The notes under the pieces are model-generated. The model had not been told where the DNA came from. It ran no database searches and worked only from the letters and a program-made list of their open reading frames with translations. A stretch of DNA of 64,000 nt. Source: Pseudo-nitzschia pungens (lineage: Eukaryota; Bacillariophyta; Bacillariophyceae; Bacillariales; Bacillariaceae). The DNA lies in assembly GCA_037355855.1 (NCBI GenBank), contig CM074760.1:4146501-4210500 (forward strand), written 5' to 3'. The position numbers and the translations under genes are program-made. This document shows, piece after piece, positions 55,289 to 64,000 of this stretch (positions are counted from its first letter, which is position 1; every line of letters begins with the position of its first letter).

Positions 55289-57129
55289 ATGTCTATGGTC
55301 TACGGTAAGTGAAGATCGATGCAAAGACGACTGTTTGAAAAATTAGTAGGGAGCATTTTATCTTGCACTACCTAATTTCTATATGAAGTGCTATTGCTCC
55401 TAATTTTCCTCTGGTGTTTTTCGTGTTTCCACCGTAATCTATTTTCATTCGCTGCTCGAAACGAATATCGCTTGTTTGATAAGATGAGTACGGAAGGCCC
55501 TTCGTTATCCTCAAGGAACAACAAGCCAAAAATCGTGTCAAGGGGGTCGAAGCAACCAAGTCCAATATACTTGCGGCTCGGTCTATTTCCAGTATTCTTC
55601 GTACTTCGCTCGGACCAAAAGGAATGGACAAACTCTTGGTGAGCCCAGATGGAGACGTCACAATTACGAATGACGGAGCGACGATTCTCAGTCAAATGGA
55701 GATCCACCAACAGGTGGCTAGATTGATGGTGGAATTATCCTCGTCTCAAGATGACGAGATAGGAGACGGGACAACTGGCGTGGTAGTTTTGGCAGGCTCC
55801 CTCCTAGAACAAGCCGAAATTCTACTCAACAAAGGAATCCACCCCGTACGAATTGCAAGGGGCTTCGAAGCTGCGTCACAAGTAGCGATCGAACAGTTAG
55901 CAAAGATTTCGGAAAAAGTCGAGTTCTCGAAAGAAAACCTCGAGCCACTGTTGACAACAGCGAAAACCACTTTGAACTCGAAAATATTGCAACCCTACAA
56001 GGAAGAAATGGCCCATATTGCTGTTCAAGCCATCTTGGATGTGGCCGATTTGGAACGTCACGATGTCAACTTCGATATGATTCGAATGGAGGGAAAAACT
56101 GGAGGATCTCTTGCGGATACAAAGCTTGTAAATGGTCTTGTTTTGGATAAGGAATTTTCTCATCCCCAAATGCCGACCATTGTGGAGAACGCGAAGCTGT
56201 GTATTCTGACCTGTCCACTCGAACCACCAAAACCAAAGACAAAACACAAGCTGCAAATCGACTCGGCGGAAGCCTACGAAGAGTTGTACAATCAGGAACA
56301 AGAGTACTTCAGGGATATGATTCAAAAGATCAAGGACAGTGGTGCGAATTTGGTAATTTGTCAGTGGGGGTTTGATGATGAAGCAAACCACCTTTTGTTA
56401 CAGCAAGAGCTGCCTGCAGTTCGATGGGTCGGTGGTGTCGAAATCGAGCACATCGCAATAGCTACCGGTGGTCGGATAGTTGCTCGTGTGGAAGAGTTGA
56501 CTCCGGATAAGCTCGGAACAGCCGGGAAGGTAAAGCAAATATCAATGGGAACTAATAATTCCCGGCAACAGGACCGCATTCTCGTACTGGAGAATTGTGC
56601 AAACCAAAGAGCAGTTACTGTGTTAGTGAGAGGGGGTAACAAAATGATTGTCGATGAAGCAAAAAGGTCGCTACACGACGCAATGTGTGTTGTTCGCAAC
56701 CTCGTGAAGGACAATCGTGTTGTTTATGGCGGGGGTTCAGCAGAGGTGTCATGCTCTCTTGCAATCAAGAAGCACGCCGATACAGTTACAGGTGTAGATC
56801 AATATGCTATTCGTGCTTTTGCAGATGCACTGGATGACATCCCGTTGGCTTTGGCTGAAAATGCTGGTTTGGCACCCATTGCAGAGGTTACAGCAATTAA
56901 GTCACGACAGGTTAAGGAAGGAAACCCTACTATCGGGCTTGGGCTTTTGCCCTTTGATAGGGGAGAGACGAACGCAGAGAACGGGACAGGTGATCACGCA
57001 ATGGATATGAAAGAGCTTGGTGTTTTCGAGACTTTGATTGGGAAGCAACAGCAAATGCAACTTGCAGCCCAAGTTGTGAAAATGATTTTGAAGATCGACG
57101 ATGTTATCTCTCATGGAAATTACCAATAG
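55289..57129 (+). CDS. CCT5: T-complex chaperonin subunit epsilon
   Basis: Epsilon subunit of the cytosolic TRiC/CCT ring, an ATP-driven folding machine for actin, tubulin and WD40 proteins. Two exons: 55289-55304 encodes only MSMVY plus one base. A GTAAGT..AG intron of 179 nt follows, then 55484-57129. The join recreates [21 protein letters not shown], the conserved CCT5 start, and gives 553 residues (family about 540). ATP-site motifs are [20 protein letters not shown] and [27 protein letters not shown] and [22 protein letters not shown] are epsilon-type C-terminal signatures. An ATG-initiated frame starting at Met MDKLL alone would lack the N-terminal 44 residues. It is convergent with YchF, 234 bases apart. 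Confidence 0.95.
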
Positions 57130-57363
57130 TAACTGGACGCAGTGATTCAACAAACTCGTGTACCGGTGGTTCATTTCGAACGTTAAAAAGTCTCTTCAAC
57201 CAGCAATGGTTCCACCCAACACCAAGCCATCGAATTGCTTACGCAGGACACTTGATAAATCATAGATGTTTCGCTCGTGGAGAACCCTGTCGAACTTTTC
57301 AAGAATATTTTAAAGATTCAGTATTGACAACGTTTTTCGGGTATAATCATTTTTTATTTACGC
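57130..57363. other. Convergent 3' gap between CCT5 and YchF
   Basis: 234 bases shared by the 3' ends of two converging genes; nothing else is seen. Confidence 0.4.
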
Positions 57364-58928
57364 TCATACGTTAAAACGAAATAGCATAACATCGCCTTCC
57401 TGGACAACGTAGTCTTTGCCTTCACTGCGCAACAATCCTTTGGATTTCGCGGCCGCTTCACTTCCGCATTCAATCAAATCCTCGTAGGAAATAGTCTCAG
57501 CCCGAATAAATCCTCGTTCAAAATCGGTGTGAATGACGCCAGCAGCCTTAGGCGCTGTCCAACCTTTCCGAATGGTCCAAGCTCTCGATTCTTCCGGTCC
57601 ACTCGTGTAATATGTTTGAAGCTGAAGGAGATCGTATGCTTCCCGGATCAGCGCCCTTAGACCACAGTTTTCTAACGTTACTCCAAGCGATTCTAAAAAT
57701 TCTTCGCGATCCTCGGTTTCAAGATCCACCAATTCGGCTTCGACTTGTGCAGAAACAATAACGATCTTCGCGCCCTCGTTCTCGGACATTTCCCTTAACC
57801 TTTCCACCATTTCATTCCCATCGGCAAGATCTGTATCAGCTACATTTGCAGCATAAATCATTGGTTTTCTTGTCAAAAGGCCTAGTGACTTGATAGCAAA
57901 TTCCTCTTCCTCTGATAGCTCTGCGAATCTAGCGGGTTTGTCGGTCTCGAGTACAGCTTGAACCTTCTCTAAAGCACTTTGTTCCGCAGGGTCTCCTTTT
58001 CCCGCCCGTTGTTCCCTTTTGATGCGCACCAAACGTTCTTCCACTTGTGCTAAGTCCGCAAATGCAAGTTCGAGATTGATGAGCTCTGCATCTCTAATCG
58101 GATCGACTTTCAAGTTTAATGTTAGTGAAGTGAGTTGGTCAATTTCAGTAAGTGAGATAGAGTTTATAAAACATATTAATTTTAAACATAGAATACGCAA
58201 TACTAGCGGTGAGCACAATCACGCACGTTCCTCCAAAACCTACCTGATCCATCAACATGAATAACATCTTCGTCTTCGAAACATCGTACGACGTGGACAA
58301 TGGCATCTGGGGATAGCGAGAAAGAGAAAGAGTTAGGAGCATTTCGGTATACAACCTCCAATGTGATGTCGAGATTACATATTCAGTTATCCAAACATAC
58401 TCCTGCAAAGGTTGAGACTTAACGTCGCCCGCACTTACCACACTGACGAATACTCGCGAGAAATTTATTTCCAAGACCCTCGCCGGTGGATGCTCCCTTG
58501 ATCAGCCCCGCCACGTCTACAAATTCCAATGCAGTGGGTACACATTTCACAGACTTGTTAAGGGAACTAAGTTTTTCAAGTTTTTCATCTGGTACTTTTA
58601 CCAAGCCAACATTGGAGTCGATAGTGCAGAAAGGATAGTTTGCTGCCTCGGCGCCTTGGGATTCCGTTAAGGCATTGAAGAGCGTACTTTTCCCGACGTT
58701 CGGTAACCCGACAATGGCGGTCTGAAGCTTCATTGTCATACCACCTCTTGAATAATTTCGCGTCGCTCTGTTCAAAGAACCTTGTCGCACAGCAGATCCA
58801 GCGAAGGACGATCGGGAAGAAAATGCAGTGGCATAACGTCCTGCTGCAGTGAAAACAATCGTAGTTGCAGCGATCATGGTAGTAAACGTAGCGAAAGCGT
58901 TTGACTTCGTCGGACAAGGATTGACCAT
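57364..58928 (-). CDS. YchF/OLA1-family ATPase, plastid-targeted form
   Basis: Obg-related P-loop ATPase that binds ribosomes, here probably the plastid form. Exons 58928-58439, 58306-58244 and 58106-57364 (introns 132 and 137 nt) join in frame to 431 residues. The 63-base middle exon restores [24 protein letters not shown] and then SVDPIRD, matching the family. The N-terminus has a hydrophobic stretch ([13 protein letters not shown]) and ATAFSS, an ASAFAP-like plastid motif (about 33-38). The P-loop GLPNVGKS is at 74-81, followed by [10 protein letters not shown] and the base-specificity segment NVAD. The TGS-type C-terminus reads [34 protein letters not shown]. The bacterial-like sequence agrees with a plastid origin. 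The internal Met at residue 64 or 66 could give a cytosolic form. Confidence 0.9.
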
Positions 58929-59293
58929 TTTGCTATTCTGATAATTTCAGTTTCAGTAGTGTGGTTTCTGGTTCTTCATTCGCATTGTATGATGAGAAGA
59001 AAAATACGAAGTAAAGTTTACTTCGTAACAATCATCGCGGATCGGATCGCTCTCACTGACGTACAAGGTACATTGTAAGTTACAGTACTCTGAATTCTTG
59101 TAATCCCCATACGGTACGGTAAATTAGAATACGTAGTAGCAAAATTTTATCCGAAAGAAAAATCTGACTGCAGAGGATGATGTGTACGAGTAACGTACGG
59201 TAACCTTACATTTCGATCCTTTGTGAGTTCTAGTTGATACTTTTGACTCGAATGAATCAATAATCAAAACAACGAAGAATTGAATAGTACGAG
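58929..59293. other. Upstream region of YchF
   Basis: 365 bases between the YchF start and the hAT-like element. It contains ATACGAAGTAAAGTTTACTTCGTAAC (split palindrome near 59007) and GTACGGTA words. Promoter position only; no core motif is assigned. Confidence 0.4.
59287..59293. repeat. 7-bp target site duplication (left), hAT-like element
   Basis: GTACGAG, identical to 60815-60821. Confidence 0.6.
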
Positions 59294-59724
59294 CAGGGGT
59301 CATAATATAAAGGGGTGCGTCACGATGCGCGCTCCCGTACGAAACTCCATTCAAATCTGAAAAAAAAATTACCTATGCGTGGCACAACTAACAAAAATTG
59401 TACCTGAGATTTTTTTCATTTTTGTTTTTAACCAACAAACACTAGTAAAAATACCGTAACTTCAGATAGTAATAACTCAATCAAAAATCAATTCTAATCT
59501 TTATTTCAAATACCTGCATTATAGTTTAAACTGTTTTAAACAAGAATATTCAATAAAAATGAGGTTTTGAACGAGTCTAATGTCATCTATTACTGATACA
59601 AAATTGAAGCCTATTTTTAGGCCTTTTTCGCGGAAGATACCCTTAATAGGTATGAAACATATGATTGATTTAATTCGTAAATTAAAATTGAATTTTAATT
59701 ATTATTAATTAGCATGATAGTCAT

Positions 59725-59880
59725 TACCACCACCACCAACACTACTATCACTAATACAACCACTACTACCACTACTATCACTAATACAACCACTACTACC
59801 ACTATTACCACCAAAACCACCAATACCACCACTATTACCACTATTACCACTACTACCACCATTACCACTACTACTAGAAA
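59725..59880. repeat. ACY trinucleotide tract
   Basis: Imperfect (ACC/ACT/ATC)n microsatellite in the centre of the hAT-like element. It reads as poly-Thr/Ile in one frame, which is not a gene. Confidence 0.8.
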
Positions 59881-60179
59881 TTACAATACTATGATCACAT
59901 CGTTACACAACTATACCAAAAGGAACCTGGATTTTCTTTGGTAGAAAAAAACACAAAAAACCCAAAAGGATTGCATATAAGTCAACACTAATATTGTTGA
60001 TAGCTCAACTATTGTAGTGATAGTATTTTAGTAATGTAGCTACTCGTGTTTGTAAATTGCTTTGTGTTTTTTGATGCTGTTTGTACCCTATATTGAAGTT
60101 GTTATTCAATATTGTTATTCTTTAATCTTAGTATACCCCCATATATATAGTACAAATTATGAAGTTGTTAGAATATTAA

Positions 60180-60420
60180 TTTTTGGAAGAATTATTACTA
60201 CGTACTGGTAGCAGCATGCATTAGTGATGGGACTTCATCATGTTCTACTGTAAGTTACTGTAGTACGTAGTAATAATTTTTGGAAGAATTATTACTACGT
60301 ACTGGTAGCAGCATGCATTAGTGATGGGACTTTATCATGTTCTACTGTAAGTTACTGTAGTAATAATTTTTGAAAGAATTATTACTACGGTGTGTTGTGT
60401 GTTTACTGCATGCATTAGTG
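60180..60420. repeat. Tandem repeat of about 105 bp
   Basis: TTTTTGGAAGAATTATTACTACG to GTTACTGTAGTA repeats about 2.3 times; the last copy is diverged (TGTGTTGTGTG insertion). Confidence 0.75.
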
Positions 60421-60814
60421 ATGGGCCTCCATCACGATAAATTAATTAAATTAATTTACGAACTAAATCAATCATATGTTTCATACCTATTAAGGGTATC
60501 TTCCGCGAAAAAGGCCTAAAAATAGGCTTCAATTTTGTATCAGTAATAGATGACATTAGACTCGTTCAAAACCTCATTTTTATTGAATATTCTTGTTTAA
60601 AACAGTTTAAACTATAATGCAGGTATTTGAAATAAAGATTAGAATTGATTTTTGATTGAGTTATTACTATCTGAAGTTAAGGTATTTTTACTAGTGTTTG
60701 TTAGTTAAAAACGAAAATGAAAAAAAATCTCAGGTACAATTTTTGTTAGTTGTGCCACGCATAGGTAATTTTTTCCTTCGCGCAGTGACGCACCCCTTTA
60801 TATTATGACCCCTG

Positions 60815-60821
60815 GTACGAG
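60815..60821. repeat. 7-bp target site duplication (right), hAT-like element
   Basis: GTACGAG, matching 59287-59293. Confidence 0.6.
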
Positions 60822-61118
60822 TACGTACCGGTAGGAAGTCGATTTTAAAAAAATGTAATTTGAAAAATAATTTGTGTTGAAATAATTTTTTACTTTTTTT
60901 TCCAAGTTTACCCCCTACCTCTTTACTCACGAAAAAAAGCAGTAAGGAATTGTTGTGGACTGAAGAGTTTTGCAGCGGAGCGTGCAGAAGGGTAATGAGT
61001 ATCGACGCCGAATTCGAACAACGCCGCAACAACATCACTCTTTGCGAGAAGGTAAGTTACTCAAAACACACCGCCCATTCAATACTCGAAAGAGTCGATC
61101 AAGTAAAAGAAGAGCAAA

Positions 61119-61808
61119 ATGTCCAAGCTTAACTCTCAGCTCCTCGAAAAGGCTGTTAACGACATCCTGGCGTACGCTGGAGGTGAAAACGTCACTATCA
61201 ACGGTGAGGACCGAACGGGAAAGAAGCGCAATTTCGTGGAAACCATTGAAGCTCAAATTTCTCTGAAGAACTACGATCCTGTGCGTGATAAGCGTTTCTC
61301 TGGTACCTTCAAGCTCCCCACTGTACCTCGTCCGAACCTCAAATGCTGCGTTCTCGGTAATGCCGCTCATTGTGAACAAGCCGATCGTATCGGTGTTGAC
61401 CACATGAGCGTTGAAGATTTGAAGAAGCTCAACAAGAACAAGAAGTTGGTTAAGAAGCTCGCGAAGAAATACGATTTTTTCATGGCCTCTGACAATATGA
61501 TCAAGCAGATTCCCCGTCTCCTTGGACCCGGTCTTACAAAGGCGGGTAAATTCCCCACTCTCCTTGCCGGAGGTGACGATATGCAGGAAAAGATTAATGA
61601 GGTGAAGGCGACCATCAAATTCCAGATGAAGAAGGTCATGTGCCTTAATGTGGCTGTCGGAAATGTCAGTCAGGAGCCTAAGGAAATTATCGTTAACACT
61701 CAGCTATCGGCAAACTTCCTTGCCAGTCTCTTGAAGAAACAGTGGCAAAACATTGGAGGTATTTACCTCAAGTCTACCATGGGCCCTGCCATCCAGATCT
61801 ACTTCTAA
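61119..61808 (+). CDS. RPL10A: 60S ribosomal protein L10a (uL1)
   Basis: Large-subunit ribosomal protein of the L1 stalk, which moves tRNA out of the E site. Single-exon 229-residue frame from [17 protein letters not shown]. Signatures: [70 protein letters not shown] and the family C-terminus [15 protein letters not shown]. Residues 19-33 ([15 protein letters not shown]) form a small insert compared with the animal protein. A perfect donor (AAG|GTAAGT at 61051/61052) 67 bases upstream suggests a short 5' UTR intron, with candidate AG acceptors at 61091-61103; this is not proven. A hAT-like element lies 305 bases upstream, so its end may be part of the promoter region. Confidence 0.97.
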   Translation: MSKLNSQLLEKAVNDILAYAGGENVTINGEDRTGKKRNFVETIEAQISLKNYDPVRDKRFSGTFKLPTVPRPNLKCCVLGNAAHCEQADRIGVDHMSVEDLKKLNKNKKLVKKLAKKYDFFMASDNMIKQIPRLLGPGLTKAGKFPTLLAGGDDMQEKINEVKATIKFQMKKVMCLNVAVGNVSQEPKEIIVNTQLSANFLASLLKKQWQNIGGIYLKSTMGPAIQIYF

Positions 61809-62175
61809 CTATATTTATAGAGAACTTGCCAAGGAAGCCTTGTATTGTAGGGTAGACCTAAAGCTGCAGCTTGTGAAATACACAGACAATTAATGGGGTA
61901 ATCCATTCAAGCTGTCGAAATCATTGACGGTAGAATTGACGCTTCATTTAACCATTTAGTGTGAATAACCATACTCTTCCACCACCCTGTTCTTGCTTGG
62001 TCGTGATCATTATTGCCCACCGATGATTATACCGGTAGAAGAGGAATCAGCAGGTAATTACGAGTATGATAGCAAGAGCTCAGCATATCCTGGCAAATGA
62101 TCTGCTTCTATGGAAACTTGATTCTTGCTTCACCACCACATTTTCGCGGTTGCGGCCTTCGTTGATGTCGAAATA
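61809..62175. other. L10a downstream region
   Basis: 367 bases with the L10a 3' end. No gene, tRNA or repeat is recognised. Confidence 0.4.
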
Positions 62176-62514
62176 CTACGAGTCCGATAACAATTGAGAC
62201 TGGTCGAGTAAGGTTATGCGACCAAAATGAACTGAACCAAACTCGAACACAAGGAGAACATACCAATGCAAAAAATTATTCTGTAGTAAAGAAATTGTTA
62301 TAACCTCGTATGGTATGCTATTTTGTTAGTGAAAACCCCATGTTTGAGTGCATTACTAAACTCTACCGAATCTCACTTTTTTTGACAACAGAATTATTCG
62401 CATCAAATAACGAGAATACAAGACAAGAACACCTTGACCATGGTGAGTCCGGCAGATACCAGAGCCAAAGGGTACTGCGGAACAATACCCTAGCATCGCC
62501 CTGGATAAAATTGA

Positions 62515-62775
62515 TACAGCAGGGGGGAGTAGCAATGCGTCAAGATACAGGGGGGGGGGGGGGGGCAGCAAGCAGCAAGCAGCAGCAACGCGTCGATAAT
62601 ACACGGGGGGGGGACGGCAAGCAGCAACCAACACGTCGATAATACAGGGGGGGACAGCAAGCAGCAAGCAGCAGCAACGCATCAATAATACAGGGGGGGA
62701 CAGCAAGCAGCAAGCAGCAAGCAGCAGCAACGCGTCGATAATACAGGGGGGGACAGCAAGTAGCAAACAGCAGCG
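62515..62775. repeat. CAGCAAG/poly-G minisatellite
   Basis: Five or so units of about 45-50 bases built from (AGC)n-rich sequence, an AACGCGTCGATAATACA segment and a run of 7-16 G (longest at 62550-62565). A further unit lies at 63300-63344 just before the isomerase fragment. Confidence 0.8.
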
Positions 62776-63343
62776 AATAACGTACATGGGTTTTGCTAGG
62801 TTCGACGCATCAGTGGCACGTCACAGTTGGCGTGCTACAGAGCTGCAGGAGCAATCGGTCCATTCGACGGGACGTTTGCTCACTGCCGATACAGTGAGGA
62901 TGGTACCTACCCCGGGGTTGTAATCCCCTGAGTGGTAGAACGCTGAGCGCTATAGTCGATTGTCGCGTCTCCACCATGGTCAATTGTCGATTTTGGTTGT
63001 ATTTCTTAGTGGTTGTTTAGTGGATTTTGCTTTTGCAGAGTTGCAAGAATAGAAATAATGAATTAGTGTTGCTCCAGTTTGCTCCAGTTTAGTTTTCGAT
63101 TGTACCCAATAGCGCCGGCTGTCTATCAAACACTTGTGGGAATCGATTATATCCATCTCCATTGGTGGATATTGAACATAGGTACAATAGAAAACCTTGG
63201 ACGTCCACATGGTGGGATTGAAGTCGACCGGCGCTGCAAAGTATAGAAGAACTCCTGGGATTAAAGTCGACGGACGCGTCAATTCCTGGGATCAAGGGGA
63301 GGGGAAGCAGCAAGCAGCAATGCATCAATATAATACAGGGGGG

Positions 63344-63424
63344 GAGCTCATGGCCATGCCCGACGTCGACGGGGCCCTGGTGGGGGGCGCCTCGCTGACG
63401 GCGGACGGGTTTTCGCGCATCGTG
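63344..63424 (+). pseudogene. Triosephosphate isomerase C-terminal fragment
   Basis: ELMAMPDVDGALVGGASLTADGFSRIV is encoded here in one frame. It matches the conserved end of triosephosphate isomerase (the phosphate-binding GALVGGASL loop and last helix). The enzyme's first ~220 residues, with the catalytic Lys, His and Glu, are absent, so this is a fragment only. The block and its continuation to about 63530 are far richer in G and C than the neighbouring DNA. It lies between the arms of a foldback element and directly after a poly-G repeat unit, as expected for a captured gene piece. Diatoms also have TPI-GAPDH fusions; whether the donor was such a gene cannot be told. Confidence 0.7.
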
Positions 63425-64000
63425 GTGGTCCGGGTCCACCCGTTGCGGCTGGGGATTGTCGACTGCGTCGTCCGCCTGCCGTTGGCGTCCCCCACCTCGT
63501 GCACCTTCGGGGGGAGGGGCCTCGACGAGCTAGCAATCAATCTATACCAATCGATCGATCCATGTCCCCTCTGCTGCTCTCACCTCTACTCTTCCCTCTG
63601 CTGCTCTCCCTCAACCAATGACGCAAGTGTTGGTTACCATCTTGCTCACAATTGTTGTGTGGGGAGAGCAAGATTGCGAAAGGCCGAAACCGTAAATTAA
63701 GTTGCGAACACCAAAAATGGACGATTTTAAAGAGTTTAGTAAGGCACTCAAACATGGGATTTCCATTAACAAAACATCACAATATAAGAGGTTACAACAA
63801 TTTTTTACTACAGAATAATTTTTTGCATTGGTATGTTCTCCTTCCCTGCACGTTCAAGTTTGGTTCAGTTCATTTTGGTCGCATACTCGACCAGTCTCAA
63901 TTGTAATTGGACTCGTAGTAAAGATGAAATTTTGATCACTTTTTTTGCTCTGATACCATGTATTTGCATCAGTAATAAAGGCAACTTGCTCTGTAACAAA

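Larger units (their letters stand above)
59294..60814. mobile_element. hAT-like foldback/MITE element
   Basis: 1521-bp non-autonomous DNA element. The tips are perfect inverted repeats starting CAGGGGTCATAATATAAAGG, and nearly identical arms of about 350 bases follow (for example GGTATGAAACATATGATTGA near 59650 and inverted near 60480). The CAGGGG tip and 7-8-bp duplication resemble the hAT superfamily. The centre has an ACY-trinucleotide tract (59725-59880) and a tandem repeat of about 105 bp (60180-60420, about 2.3 copies). No transposase is encoded. It sits between divergent YchF and L10a, ending 305 bases before the L10a start. Confidence 0.8.
62176..63918. mobile_element. TA-flanked foldback element carrying a gene fragment
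   Basis: 1743 bases between inverted arms. Left CTACGAGTCCGATAACAATT and right (reverse complement) CTACGAGTCCAATTACAATT continue as matching inverted sequence for about 200 bases (for example GCGACCAAAATGAACTGAAC). Each end is next to TA (62174-62175, 63919-63920), compatible with a Tc1/mariner-type duplication. The interior has G-rich minisatellite DNA and a GC-rich block matching the C-terminal end of triosephosphate isomerase. No transposase is seen. The 2-bp duplication is weak evidence by itself; the inverted arms are the firm part. Confidence 0.7.

Noticed and set aside
59714..59944. Thr/Ile-rich ORF
   Set aside because: Microsatellite (ACY)n inside the hAT-like element.
62890..62990. 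tRNA-like stretch (GTGGTAGAACGCTGAGCGC..CTCCACCA)
   Set aside because: No matching acceptor stem or T-arm consensus could be built.

Overview
The window looks like nuclear DNA from a diatom or a close photosynthetic stramenopile. Two genes carry a secretory-type N-terminus followed by an ASAFAP-like plastid cleavage motif (flavodoxin, DAFVAP; a YchF-type ATPase, ATAFSS). The host genes have short GT-AG introns of 70-180 nt. The left two thirds is a pile of retroelements and the right third is a compact run of host genes separated by foldback DNA transposons.

Bases 1-2673 are the left part of an LTR retrotransposon: primer binding site, gag with one in-frame TGA, and an aspartic protease after a second in-frame TGA. 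The pol part is missing; the sequence passes straight into LINE 5' leader DNA. Bases 2674-40935 are at least five copies of one large LINE family. A full-length copy B (11855-24349, minus) sits inside the 5' leader of an older copy A (3896-11854 plus 24350-25250), with a 17-bp target duplication. A second long copy C/E (25251-30053 plus 34895-40935, minus) is split by a 5'-truncated copy D (30054-34894, plus) with a 60-bp duplication. The family has a long repetitive 5' leader (irregular 'CTTGAAAACAGG' repeats, then in A and B 84-bp monomers), ORF1 of about 1000 aa without a recognised domain, and ORF2 with AP-type endonuclease, reverse transcriptase, RNase H and a Cys/His finger. ORF1 and ORF2 overlap at ATGGTTAG. 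The 3' end has two hairpins and a short (ATT)n tail.

Bases 41126-42453 are a foldback element with a 10-bp target duplication (Mutator-like). Then come the host genes: TFIIIC TPR subunit (+, 3 exons), flavodoxin (-, 2 exons), beta-mannosidase GH2 (+, 6 exons), CCT5 chaperonin (+, 2 exons, first exon only 16 coding bases), plastid-type YchF (-, 3 exons) and ribosomal protein L10a/uL1 (+). A hAT-like foldback element (59294-60814) separates YchF from L10a. A third, TA-flanked foldback element (62176-63918) contains G-rich minisatellite DNA and a GC-rich fragment matching the C-terminus of triosephosphate isomerase.

The host genes are unrelated housekeeping or metabolic genes: Pol III transcription, plastid electron transfer, glycan breakdown, protein folding and translation. 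There is no operon-like logic. The notable biology is the LINE family, its nested history, and the gene fragment inside a foldback transposon. All calls come from reading the sequence; no database search was made.
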